A stretch of DNA of 64,000 nt from Archivesica marissinica (taxonomy: Eukaryota; Mollusca; Bivalvia; Venerida; Vesicomyidae), in contig CM026398.1 in NCBI GenBank assembly GCA_014843695.1, forward strand, positions 47,254,147-47,318,146, read 5' to 3'. Within the stretch, counting starts at the first letter, position 1. The number at the start of each line of letters is the position of its first letter. A program made the translations under genes and the position numbers. The notes under the pieces are model-generated. The model did not search any database and had not been told where the DNA came from. It was given only the letters and a program-made list of their open reading frames with translations. Positions 45,789 to 56,881 of the stretch are shown in pieces.

Positions 45789-48700
45789 GTAGGCAAATTT
45801 AACATCCTTCACATGTAGGTACATGCATATTTACCATCCGTCATGAGCAGGTGTTTTTACCATCCGGCATATGTATGTATATATTCCATCCGTCACGAGT
45901 ATGTATATTTACCATCTGTCACAATCATGTATATATATATTTACCATCCGTCACGAGTAGGTAGGTACATTTACCATCCGCCACGAGTAGGTACATTTAC
46001 CATCCGTCACATGTAGATATATTTACCATCCGTCACGAGTAGGTACATTTGCCATCCGTCACGAGTACATATATTTACCATCCGACAAAGTAGGTTAATT
46101 TACCATCCGACAAAGTAGGTATATTTACCATCCGACAAAGTAGGTATATTTACCATCCGTCACGAGTAAATATATTTACCATCCGACAAAGTAGGTTAAT
46201 TTACCATCCGACAAAGTAGGTATATTTACCATCCGACAAAGTAGGTATATTTACCATCCGACAAAGTAGTATATTTACCATCCGACAAAGTAGGTATATT
46301 TACCATCCGACAAAGTAGGTATATTTACCATCCGACAAAGTAGGTATATTTACCATCCGTCACGAGTAAATATTTTACCATCCGACAAAGTAGGTTAATT
46401 TACCATCCGACAAAGTAGGTATATTTACCATCCGACAAAGTAGGTATATTTACCATCCGACAAAGTAGGTATATTTACCATCCGACAAAGTAGGTATATT
46501 TACCATCCGTCAAAGTAGGTATATTTACCATCCGACAAAGTAGGTATATTTACCATCCGACACAGTAGGTATATTTACCATCCGACAAAGTAGGTATATT
46601 TACCATCCGACAAAGTAGGTATATTTACCATCCGTCACAAGTAGGTATATTTACAATCCGACAAAGTAGGTATATTTACCATCCGTCACAAGTAGGTATA
46701 TTGATATCATGCCGACTTTAAATAAAGCTAGTAGAGACAGCCCGGTGTTTGTACTCGCAGGAGTAACTTCAGTGGGCGACAAAAAAAATCAGCTACTTCA
46801 TATATATGGATTACAGATACATTTTTGTCAAATATTGAAGTGCGCTATGGGTGTATTGTTGAAACATGGTAGTGCCTACAGTATCTGTCGACGTACGTTG
46901 GAGCACACATACGTACAGAGAGTCTCAACTATGACATGTTCACCTGTTGATTAGGCCGGAATTAATGATTGTACACGACAATTGGGATAAATTAGTCGCC
47001 ATACTTGACGCATTGGCACAGTAATTATTGTTGATTAAATGCATATCATTCAGTATATTTTCAGATGAAATTTAACGGTACCAGGTCACAATGAGGCTCA
47101 CCGAAGCAGCCGTCTCGGTTAAAATGTCCAAAGCAAAAAACAAAAAAAGAGATGAAAAATTAAATAAATGAAATGCCAAAAATAAAATTAGCTGTATAGC
47201 ATGTTGACTGTTAGAGAGCTGAACGGTTAGGACATAATTGTACGTCTAAACTCATTACATTAGAAAACGCAGGACATCGCTTCTATACCCCAATAGTTTT
47301 AAGGGGGAGCATGACCCCGGAACCCCTACATTGCCGCGGTTGACATTTGCCTCTGGCTACGGTACTGGGTACAATTGTCATTGGGATGACTTAGTAGCAC
47401 GAGATATATCCTAAGAAAACAGTTCTCAATCTTTTAGAAATAATTATAATCAATACACAGTCATCAATCACTCTACATATATAAGCTCTACTTCCGTTTT
47501 GATCCTTTCCTATTCTTTGATTTTGTGTGCATGTATTGTTTTGTGAATGTATATAGTGGAATAAATATGTTTAAACCAATCACTCTACATCGATAATGTA
47601 CATGCCTGTGGTTGCACAATCAGGAGCGTGACTTGTTATTGATATATGACAACTAAGGAACATATCTTTGTAGTTGTGAAAATCTCTTTTATCAATTAAA
47701 ATATAATGAAATACCAACTGATTTCCAATTCTGATTGGTTCGCTGTACACCATACACATCCACCAGTTATCCTTCATTTTTATTGCATATTTCATGTTTC
47801 AATATTGTAAGAAAGTGTGTAGGCAGTGCCTACAGTGCATATAGGAGGCCACGCCGTCTTATTACTAGTGTGTTTTACTTTTACCTATCGGCGCTACCGG
47901 TTGCCCATATGAGCGATGTCTCCTGAGGAGATTAGTCATTTTAGATTTTTGGAGGATAGTGCAATGATACAGACAGAGACACATTCCAGAGTCATCTCTT
48001 GTTCTTATAGACGCATATTGTAAAGCACCGACACGAAACCTCTGTTTTAAGTCCCATCTGAAGGGTCAGAAGGGTGATCGACCCTGCGATCCTCCATATT
48101 CGCAGTCCAACGTGTTAACCACTGGACTACTGGCCCGTCTGTTACCAGTAGAGATTGATCTTGGCTACTTATCATCTCCAATGGTGAGTTCTTTTATGTA
48201 ATGTCATCAATACATATATCTCACGAATCACACTTGATAAACACATACTACATAATTATATAATTATGTCATATTTTCCTTAGCAGAATCAGCGTTCGAA
48301 AAGCGGCTTGCTGCATTAGAAACATATGCTGACCACGCAGAACGTGTAGATCGTGAATTACACGATGTCACTAACCGCTTGGAAGCATTCGAGACGCGAC
48401 CTGTTGATATGGAAGCGTATGACGAAGATCAACGCATTGATCGTGGACGGCACACGGTCAACAAAAGTATGGAGGCATTCGATAAACGACTTGCTGTTAT
48501 AGAGACACATATAGACAATGCAGAACGCGTGTACCATGAACGAGGGGATGTCAGTAGCCGCTTGGATGCATTCGAGAAGCGAATTGCTGATATAGAAACA
48601 TATGTGGACGGTGAAAAGCACACGGATCGTGAACGGCACGAGCTTAGCAGGCGTTTGGATGCATTCGAGAAGAGATTTACTAGTATAGAAACGTATGTGG

Positions 48701-51700
48701 AGGATGCACAACGTGTGGACAATCATAGACACGAGATAAATAGAGAAACAGAGAAAACACGATCATTTAATGTTTTCCTTAAAAAGGCTCTAAATATGGA
48801 GAAGTTGGAAAGAGTAAATTTCATGTCTGTTGTTCAAAGGCAGGTGGACGACTTAAATGATACAATGGATCAATTCAGAACAACCACAGACAACTTTGTA
48901 GGCGAACAAATTAGCAACATATATGCTCAATTCGAACTGTTTGACAAGAACATGAGCGTTAAGTTTGACGAATTTGGTGATAAAACATCAGTAAACCTGA
49001 AGAATGAAGTTGACCAAATAAAATCCGATTTTGCAAATCTGAGAATTGGTACTGAGCACTATGAACACAATATGAATGACAGATTAATACATATTGGTAA
49101 CGAATTAATTGATGGGCTGAGAAAACAACAACTACATACCACATTGGTCATAGACACTATTGTTTATAATACAACAACGGTTATGAATACTGGATTAGAA
49201 GAGTGTAAGGCAGACATTGACTTGATTGAAGTTAATATGTTACACCAAAGAGCAATTGGTGATAAGAATACAAACGAACTAACAGAGCTACGCATGCAGT
49301 ATGCCGATCACATCTCCAAAGTGGACGCCAGAATCTCCACCATTCATCACAGATGTAAGTATTCTGTTTTATTATAAACAATTGTCCAAAGCATTGTTTT
49401 GCATATGAAGATTATGCGAGAACAGAAATGGGCAAACAAGGCGTATCACTAAATGATCGAGCTACTCGACACGTTGTATATATAGTAAATGAATACGTCT
49501 CTCATTAGTATTCCATGTTAAATATTCATTTAACCTTTATCTACAGTAATAGGATGTCAACAAGACTGGATCAAAATACGTGACAGATGTTACTACTACA
49601 GTAAGATAAGCGAGAAGTGTGGATGGGTGGAAGCTTCCGTGAGTATCTTTGAAGTTATTGAGGGAGTTTTCGGAAGGTCCGATTTCGAATTTTGGTTATG
49701 ACTTGTGGCCCATGTACCGTAATCGTATAGTATAAGTTCCAACAAGTCCAAATTATAACACAATTATTTATTTATCATTAAAATAAATTGTTACGATGTG
49801 CCTAAGCACCATACGGCACTTTCACAATCCCAGTTCGTCTCCCTGTAATCTAAATTTATCCCATATTTTATAGAGAAGCAAGCTTGGAAATGTATTCCAT
49901 AAAATGTCAAGCTACAGATGTTCCAGTAAACGTGTTTGACATAACTGCCACTCAATATATCAATTCGGATATGCCAAATGTATTTGCTTCTCTGCCAACA
50001 TAAACAGTTAGTACAGTTCCATGTATAATTGCCTTGCATAGCCACCGTATACAGCATTATTATAAATGGACCAATACTCATGAATATGCATCATGCTATA
50101 CAACTAATTATGGAGGTAATTAATTAACATAATCAACGTATAACCCCGTTATGTTACACCCAACCCATTTGCTGCACATTGTACTATATGCATACATGTA
50201 TTATAAATTGTTAATTAACTTATGAACTCATAAATGCATGATACCAGTGTTATAACTATATTCTGACCAATCGATTACATACTTATGTAAGGCCTAAAAA
50301 AAGAAGTTTGTTTCCTGTTACGGGCACGAAAAAGATAGGATCGGTATGTATGGATTTTTAAAAAAAATTGTTACTGTAATTTACTATATTTGTGTTGTAC
50401 TCAGAAACATATTGGTTGTTTGTTAATGCCACCTCAGTACACTGTCACATATACATATTGGTTGTTTGTTAATGCCACCTCAGTACACTGTCACATATAC
50501 ATATTGGTTGTTTGTTAATGCCACCTCAGTACACTGTCACATATACATATTGGTTGTTTGTTAATGCCACCTCAGCACACTTTCACATATACATATTGGT
50601 TGTTTGTTAATGCCACCTCAGCACACTTTCACATATACATGTTGGTTGTTTGTTAATGCCACCTCAGCACACTTTCACATATACATATTGGTTGTTTGTT
50701 AATGCCACCTCAGCACACTTTCACATATACATGTTGGTTGTTTGTTAATGCCACCTCAGCACACTTTCACATATACATGTTGGTTGTTTGTTAATGCCAC
50801 CTCAGCACACACATATACATGTTGGTTGTTTGTTAATGCCACCTCAGCACACTTTCACATATACATGTTGGTTGTTTGTTAATGCCACCTCAGCACACTT
50901 TCACATATACATATTGGTTGTTTGTTAATGCCACCTCAGCACACTTTCACATATACATATTGGTTGTTTGTTAATGCCACCTCAGCACACTGTCACATAT
51001 ACAATTGGTTGTTTGTTAATGCCACCTCAGCACACTGTCACATATACATATTGGTTGTTTGTTAACGCCACCTCAACACACTTTCACATATACATACTGG
51101 TTGTTTGTTAATGCCACCTCAGTACACTGTCACATATACATGTATTAGATGAAGGTGAACTATTTGTCGGAATAGTTTTTACAGATCTAAATCAAATATT
51201 GTTGAATCAAATGAAGGGTGTTCGTTCATCTTTGAGGTCAATATAGTCCGGATAGTGCGCATGCGTAACCTGTAGGAATTCGTCTGGTTCCGGTTAGTGT
51301 CAAACTGTCAATGGGTTTGAAAACTATATTTAGACAAGAACCACATATTAGATACAATACATGTACAGTTTGACTTTCGGGTCGGACCAATACTGAAAAT
51401 TGAAATCATGGTATATGTTATTATTTTATTGTGTTTTGGTGTTACGACCACAGGGATTCGGCACGTTTGAGGGTACTAGTATATATATTTAAGTACAGGG
51501 ATTCTACTCTGTGGGATGTCAGATTTCGCATCGATCAGTAAAATGGCCCTATCTGAGACAATTTTGTACAAAGCTGTCCAAATATAACGCCAATCCCGAG
51601 TCTTTATATTGTTCTTCAAATAAAACACAACTTTAAGCTGCATGCATGTATACGTTGCAAACAATTGCCACAAACATTGGCCATAGCAGGTCACATTTCC

Positions 51701-54402
51701 GTACTAGGACACGGGTTCTGTCAGCAACAAAAAAAAATCTTCGACGGGAGAGTTTTAACTGTGAATAACATTATCAATAACATGTGTTTCCACTAACGTG
51801 TAGGTTTATTCGGCAAAAATGTACGTCAAAAAGAGATTTCGTAGCATTTTCAATTTGTTTTGAAAAATTCTAAAGCGGCGCAATTCACGTTGAAACGAGC
51901 GTTGAAACGAGCGTTCTGATTGGATTATTAGAATGTAACAAGATGTTTTTTTATATATGAAGAATAATCATAATCCAATCAGAACGCTCTATACTTGCGT
52001 ATACCTTAATTACTGAATAGATGCCTTCTTGGTAGAGTTGTTACGGTCGTTGAGTTCAAATAACTTGCCCTCTTACCTTTGTGGGTTGAAATCCCAATAG
52101 AGCCGTCGGATTATGTGAAGTGATTAAGTTATCCAGCTGGCTTGCGGAAGGTCCGTGGTTCTACCCGGGTGCACATCCCTATCTGCAATACAGCTCCACC
52201 CACCAATTTTAGTTTAAGCATATTGTGATTGCTTTCAAATAACATACGTTCGCACAGTTGGAGAGTCACTATATGACCTAAGCTGTCTATGTATAGGATA
52301 TAAGCCGAAAACGATCCAGTATGTAAAATATTGGGACAGTACCACTATTCTACATATTGGATCCGTTTGACGCTTATATCTTACCTAAAACACAATTATA
52401 TAGCAAGATCCTACTAATTGTAATGTTTAATTTCGTACATGTACGCGTAGGATACTCTGGCATTTTAACAGCAGTCCAATATTAATAATAATGGACTGCA
52501 ATTACAAAGGTATGACGTCACGACAGTGTTTTAAGCGACTTTACCACCCCCCCCCCAACAAACATTTATTACAGAGACGGTGTAAAGAGTCGAATGGTAC
52601 TTTGGTGAAAATCGATAGCGAATACGTGAATGATGAACTAGCCGAAGGAGTGAGAGAAAGAAATGGTTAGTAGCATAATAAACTAGTTTGATAACCAAAT
52701 TCCGTGCTAATTTCCCAGGTGATTGATTCGAGCTACTCGGTCGGTGCGTGTGTTTTACGTCTATTTATCGACGCTACCGGTTGCCCATATGAGTGACGCC
52801 TCCTGAAGAGATTGGTCATTTTAGATGTTTGGAGGATAGTGCAATGATACAGACAGAGACCCATTCCGGAGTCTCCTCTGGTTCTTTTACATGCACAGTG
52901 TAAAGCAATGACACGAGACCTCGGTTTAAAGTCCCATCTGAAAGACTGGCATATCACTGTCACTTAACGGGTTTAGTTTTAATTTTATTATAGTCAGACG
53001 GGGGATCGAATCTGCGATCCCTGGATTACCAGTCCAGCGTGTTACAAATGGACTACAGATCCGTCTGTAAAAAATGAGATCACATTTTACACTTCAATTA
53101 TATACCCACATATCATAGATCCTAAGTGGTACGGAAGTGGTACGGTTATGTCTTTTACCCCTCCAGCAATTTGAGCGCCATAGCATAACATGTATTAGAA
53201 AATGGCACCGCACCCAACATATCTGCCCAACAATCGCTTCCAGAATCTAGTTCCTGTTACCAGTATTTATCACTATACTATATGTATTTATCACTATACT
53301 ATATGCAACTAGACGGTAATGTACTTGATATAATCAACGCCATAAATCACTAGACATATTATGATCAATATTTAATACAGCAACGTTGCATTAAGTTAAT
53401 GGTTACATGACAATATAACATACCCAAATGTCGGGTGTTCGGAGTTTACTTCGTATGCACTCTATAACAAAGTCTCTGTAGAACTGATCCGTCTTACTAT
53501 GTTGACGAGATAAATACCATTGAGCTAATAGAATGCACGCACTGACCATGCGATAACCATTTATTATTTCTTATCAACTTCAGGGATTACATATATTGAT
53601 AACGAGAAGAAATTGTATCTATCAGATAAATCTAATTAAAAAAAGTTCAAACTTTATTTATTTTACAGCTATTGCGAAGCAAGTTCTAACAACTTATATT
53701 AATCACTCTCGTTGGCGCGGATGAAAGCGTATATGTGGTCATTCGTGTGGGAGGAAACCGGAGTGCCCGGAGAAAACCCACCTGTCCGATCTGGCAACCA
53801 CCGTATCATCTCACATACTCCCCGGTTTAATTAGCATAATAGTTGTCGGATTTTTATGGAATAAATGGGAAATTGCAATTAATAATTAGCATATATAATA
53901 AGATGCCAATGTCCACTAGCTTCCATGACACATTCAGTTCCATTTATTCAGTATAAATTCACCCACTATCATTCCAATGGATCGACATAATATCAGTACA
54001 TCAATTGAGAAAGAGGCCCCAACTACACAGTAATCAATAGTGTTTCTTTAATTTTGTTAAATATTTCTTGCCCATATTTAGCTGTGTTGAGTATAAACAA
54101 ATCGCATTGCGCGTGTGCTTAATAACAAGGTGCTAAGCAACAGACACATGTTTTCTCCTTTCACAGATGCATTTTGGATCGGACTTAATGATCGTTATAG
54201 AGAGGATGTTTGGGTATGGTTAGACATACGTTCAATGCGGAGTGCGCCGCTGTACACCAACTGGAATACCAAGGAACCTAACAATGACAATTCTGGGGAA
54301 GACTGTGCAGTTATAATGGAGAATGGTAAATGGAATGATGGTCCATGTGGAATGAGGCAAAGATATATTTGTGCATCATTTACTTTGTTCTACCCAGAAT
54401 GA
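45566..54402 (+). CDS. Secreted coiled-coil C-type lectin, copy 1, five exons (complete)
   Basis: Exons 45566-45788, 48284-49354, 49547-49638, 52575-52665 and 54167-54402 join with GT-AG introns in consistent phase (1, 1, 0, 1) to 1713 coding bases, 570 residues. Order: signal peptide (1-16), a Cys pair CDC, coiled coil with five 31-residue repeats (about 78-230), further coiled coil to about 430, then a C-type lectin domain (435-561). The domain has the long-form Cys pattern (C435, C446, C465, C539, C553, C561), WIGLND (496-501), EPN (529-531) and WND (548-550). EPN with WND predicts calcium-dependent binding of mannose-type sugars. It would act outside the cell, probably as an oligomeric recognition protein of innate immunity (inference). 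The start was chosen for the signal peptide. Introns hold minisatellites, a LINE scrap and SINEs. A near-identical copy follows 15.3 kb downstream. Confidence 0.85.
45805..46697. repeat. 25-bp minisatellite in lectin intron 1 (copy 1)
   Basis: About 35 units of TTTACCATCCGACAAAGTAGG plus TATA, with older-looking variants (GTCACGAG) near the left end and homogenised units on the right. It starts 16 bp after the exon 1 donor. Confidence 0.9.
46698..47464. other. Intron 1 DNA without a recognised gene
   Basis: Includes an 81-codon open frame at 46709-46954. Its unit 2 copy lost exactly one codon and has two missense changes. I see no domain or splice sites and do not call it a gene. Confidence 0.35.
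47479..47576 (+). mobile_element. 98-bp 5'-truncated LINE insertion with 14-bp target duplication (copy 1)
   Basis: CAATCACTCTACAT flanks it exactly on both sides (47465-47478 and 47577-47590). It ends AATAAATATGTTTAAAC, the same 3' end as the LINE at the window start. It is shared by both duplication units, so it predates the duplication. Confidence 0.8.
47868..48141 (-). mobile_element. SINE family C, minus strand (in intron 1)
   Basis: On the minus strand it begins CAGACGGGCCAGTAGTCCAG (A-box-like) with GCAGGGTCGATCACCC (B-box-like), and ends GCAACCGGTAGCGCCGATAG. Other copies lie at 52743-53067 and 63143-63431, with a scrap at 54626-54720. Confidence 0.7.
48284..49354 (+). CDS. Lectin copy 1, exon 2 (coiled-coil stalk)
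   Basis: Codes residues 75-431. It opens with five tandem repeats of 31 residues (one of 30), consensus AFEKRLADIETYVDxAERVD + RERHELSRRLD. Downstream is non-repeated coiled coil (VDDLNDTMDQFRTTTDNF and so on). The acceptor is TTAG/CAG, a NAGNAG site at which the alternative AG three bases later would drop one residue. The donor is AGAT/GTAAGT, phase 1. Confidence 0.85.
49547..49638 (+). CDS. Lectin copy 1, exon 3 (start of the lectin domain)
   Basis: Acceptor CTACAG/TA and donor TTCC/GTGAGT. It codes residues 432-462 and includes CQQDWIKIRDRCYYYS and CGWVEAS, the first strand, the N-terminal Cys pair and the W..A helix start of a long-form C-type lectin domain. Confidence 0.85.
49639..50406. 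other. Intron 3, left part
   Basis: AT-rich. No gene recognised. Confidence 0.4.
50407..51141. repeat. 46-bp minisatellite in lectin intron 3, 16 units
   Basis: The unit contains TTGGTTGTTTGTTAATGCCA, CCTCAG and CACACTTTCACATATACA. Variants (AGTACACTGTC or AGCACACTTTC) are grouped in blocks, and one unit is six bases short near 50,810. Confidence 0.9.
51142..51908. other. Intron 3, middle part
   Basis: No gene or known repeat recognised. Confidence 0.4.
51909..51989. repeat. Perfect 20-bp inverted repeat (MITE-like)
   Basis: GAGCGTTCTGATTGGATTAT at 51909-51928 is mirrored exactly at 51970-51989 around a 41-bp AT-rich loop. A short direct repeat of the left arm (GAAACGAGCGTT) sits just before it. 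Confidence 0.8.
52018..52300 (+). mobile_element. SINE family A, diverged copy
   Basis: TGCCTTCTTGGTAGAGTTGT head, GGGTTGAAATCCC B-box-like, CCAGCTGGCTTGCGGAAGG body segment and TATGACCTAAGCTGTC near the end. It lies in intron 3. Confidence 0.65.
52575..52665 (+). CDS. Lectin copy 1, exon 4
   Basis: Acceptor TTATTACAG after a C-rich tract, donor AAATG/GTTAGT, phase 0 to 1. It codes residues 463-492 with RRCKESNGTLVKIDS, the conserved Cys and G.L..I stretch of C-type lectins. Confidence 0.85.
52743..53067 (-). mobile_element. SINE family C, minus strand (intron 4)
   Basis: Longer than the copy in intron 1, with an extra ~50 bp between body and head. The head on the minus strand is CAGACGGATCTGTAGTCCAT. 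Confidence 0.7.
53068..53649. other. Intron 4 DNA without a recognised gene
   Basis: AT-rich. A short duplicated TATTTATCACTATACTATATG is seen near 53,265-53,303. Nothing else was recognised. Confidence 0.4.
53650..53825 (-). mobile_element. SINE family D, minus strand
   Basis: Reverse complement of the 3308 copy: TGTGGGAGGAAACCGGAGTG and CCGGAGAAAACCCACCTG cores, with the tail toward the left. Confidence 0.65.
54167..54402 (+). CDS. Lectin copy 1, exon 5 (sugar-binding half of the lectin domain)
   Basis: Acceptor CCTTTCACAG, entering in phase 1. It codes residues 493-570: AFWIGLNDRYRED, NWNTKEPNNDNSGEDC, GKWNDGPCGMRQRYIC, then a short tail to TGA at 54400-54402. EPN and WND are the calcium/sugar ligands. 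The two last disulphide pairs are complete. Confidence 0.9.
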
Positions 54403-54795
54403 AACCAGTGTTGTGTCTGTGTTTCATTTCAGCATACATAGAAACATGCATGTACCATTCCAAAAAGTTGTACTGCACAAGTTGGCAAGATTCTAGAAAA
54501 TTTATATGTACTGTGACAAGTATGTTATAATTGCAACGCAGACGTAGATAAAATTCACACTGTTTAAAGCATTATTTGTTTTTTGTTTAGCACGTACATG
54601 CATGAGCGTTGATCTCATTTTGGATATGTTTATTTATCGTCGACCCCACCCCAATTAATCGGGGCGACGCCTCGAAAAGTATATTAGTCATTTTATATTT
54701 TGGGAGGATATTGATGCAGAAGATGGTCCAATTCCATGGCCAATGATCGATGTATAATGCTCTTTGTTGTTAAATTGGTGACCATCGTGGCCTCT
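54403..54795. other. 3' flank of the lectin gene
   Basis: Probable 3' untranslated region followed by a scrap of SINE C (about 54,626-54,720). I saw no clean AATAAA near the stop. Confidence 0.4.
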
Positions 54796-56384
54796 TTGAT
54801 TATGACCACATATGCATCTTTGATTATTATCATGGCTTCTGTGATTAGTATCATGACATCTTGTGATTAGTATCATGTCATCTTGTGATTAGTATCATGA
54901 CATCTTGTGATTAGTATCATGACATCTTGTGATTAGTATCATGTCATCTTGTGATTAGTATCATGTCATCTTGCGATTACAGTCAAACCTGTCTTAAGCA
55001 GCCAGCCAAGGGTGTCAGAGAAAGTGGCTGCTTAGCACAGGTGGCTGCTTATTAGAGGTCAAATATATTATAAAACGACAGATTGGAAATCTGGAAACTG
55101 GCTGGTTAATACAGGTTGGCTGCTTAATGGAGGTGACCACTAACACAGGTTTGACTGTAGTATCATGGCATCTTTGATTAGTATCATGGCATCTTGTGAT
55201 TAGTATCATGGCATCTTGTGATTAGTATCATGGCCTCTTGTGATTAGTATCATGACATAATGTGATTAGTATCATGACATCTTTGATTAGTATCATGGCC
55301 TCTTGTGATTAGTATCATGGCATCTTGTGGTTAGTATTATGGCATCTTGTGATTAGTATCATGACATCTTTGATTAGTATCATGGCCTCTTGTGATTAGT
55401 ATCATGGCATCTTGTGGTTAGTATTATGGCATCTTGTGATTAGTATCATGACATCTTTGATTAGTATCATGGCCTCTTGTGATTAGTATCATGGCATCTT
55501 GTGGTTAGTATTATGGCATCTTGTGATTAGTATCATGACATCTTTGATTAGTATCATGGCCTCTTGTGATTAGTATCATGGCATCTTGTGGTTAGTATTA
55601 TGGCATCTTGTGATTAGTATCATGACATCTTTGATTAGTATCATGGCCTCTTGTGATTAGTATCATGGCATCTTGTGGTTAGTATTATGGCATCTTGTGA
55701 TTAGTATCATGACATCTTGTGATTAGTATCATGACATCTTGTGATTAGTATCATGACATCTAGTGATTAGTATCATGACATCTTGTGATTAGTATCATGA
55801 CATCTTTGATTAATATTATGGCATCATTGATTAGTATCATGACCTCTTGTGATTAGTATCATGACATCTTGTGATTAGTATCATGACATCTTTGATTAAT
55901 ATTATGGCATCTTTGATTAGTATCATGACATCTTGTGATTAGTATCATGGCATCATTGATTAGTATCATGGCATCATTGATTAGTATCATGACATCTTTG
56001 ATTAATATTATGGCATCTTTGATTAGTATCATGACATCTTGTGATTAGTATCATGGCATCATTGATTAGTATCATGACCTCTTGTGATTAGTATCATGGC
56101 ATCATTGATTAGTATCATGGCATCATTGATTAGTATCATGGCATCATTGATTAGTATCATGACATCTTTGATTAATATTATGGCATCTTTGATTAGTATC
56201 ATGACATCTTGTGATTAGTATCATGGCATCATTGATTAGTATCATGACATCTTTGATTAATATTATGGCATCTTTGATTAGTATCATGACATCTTGTGAT
56301 TAGTATCATGGCATCATTGATTAGTATCATGACCTCTTGTGATTAGTATCATGGCATCATTGATTAGTATCATGACATCTTTGA
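54796..56384. repeat. ~22-bp minisatellite, about 70 units, with an 87-bp higher-order pattern
   Basis: Units GATTAGTATCATGACATCTT(GT), with 20-22-bp variants (GGCATCATT, GGCCTCTTGT). Between 55,260 and 55,690 a four-unit pattern of 87 bp repeats five times; the marker TGGTTAGTATTATGG at 55328 and 55415 shows the step. A small transposon has inserted at 54980-55157. Confidence 0.9.
54980..55157. mobile_element. 178-bp MITE with TA target duplication
   Basis: Ends CAGTCAAACCTGT and ACAGGTTTGACTG are exact inverse complements. TA stands on both sides (54978-54979, 55158-55159). Removing the element and one TA restores the surrounding minisatellite motif GATTAGTATCATGG. The TA duplication suggests a Tc1/mariner-type transposase acting from elsewhere. 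The element codes for nothing. Confidence 0.9.
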
Positions 56385-56387
56385 GGG

Positions 56388-56597
56388 TTTTACATCGCAC
56401 CGATAACTTAGAACGTCGACCCCGTTTGACACCCGGAACCGTATTTTAGGAACGAGCGGACACCCTAGTAGAACTACCGACCTTCCCCAGCCAGCTGGCA
56501 GATTTCTACACCCAGTGGGATTTTAATTTAAAGATACAATGAACAAGTGATGTGTAGCAACGAACGTAATCACTCTGCCATTGAAGCCACCAAAATA
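56388..56597 (-). mobile_element. SINE family A, minus strand, spanning the duplication boundary
   Basis: On the minus strand: GGTGGCTTCAATGGCAGAGT head, CCCACTGGGTGTAGAAATC, CCAGCTGGCTGGGGAAGGTC body. In unit 1 only its head survives (41217-41245), next to the 3' LTR. Confidence 0.65.
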
Positions 56598-56881
56598 CAA
56601 AATATTGGTCAACTTCTGTTTAATCTTGAATTAAGTATGCCACTGTATGTGCATGCGTGTGTACTTGTCCTATATGTTGTGTGTTGTTCTCTTGCATAGC
56701 AGCACGCCATGTTTCTCAATTGGTCAGTAACGGCACAGTGTACATTCCGTCCGCTGTATGTTGTCCAGGAAGTAAGATGTCGATTTGAACTGGATTCTTC
56801 TTTGTACGCAGATGGACAAAGAAACATTGCCGGAATAGATTTATTGTAGCTATCTTAGATTCTTGCCTTGAAAATACTCGC

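Larger units (their letters stand above)
41217..56567. repeat. Tandem segmental duplication, unit 1 (~15.35 kb)
   Basis: AATCACTCTGCCATTGAAGC at 41217 recurs at 56568 and the match continues to the window end with few differences. The offset falls from 15,351 to about 15,279-15,286 because of indels. Unit 1 holds the NXPE-like fragment, SINEs, a foldback repeat and the complete lectin gene. Confidence 0.93.

Noticed and set aside
46709..46954. 81-codon frame in lectin intron 1 as a nested gene
   Set aside because: No domain or splice sites. The in-frame 3-base loss in unit 2 is suggestive but not enough.
48060..48141. tRNA gene on the minus strand
   Set aside because: It is the head of SINE family C. 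The other copies have differently mutated stems.
52733..52963. 76-codon minus-strand frame
   Set aside because: Falls inside SINE family C.
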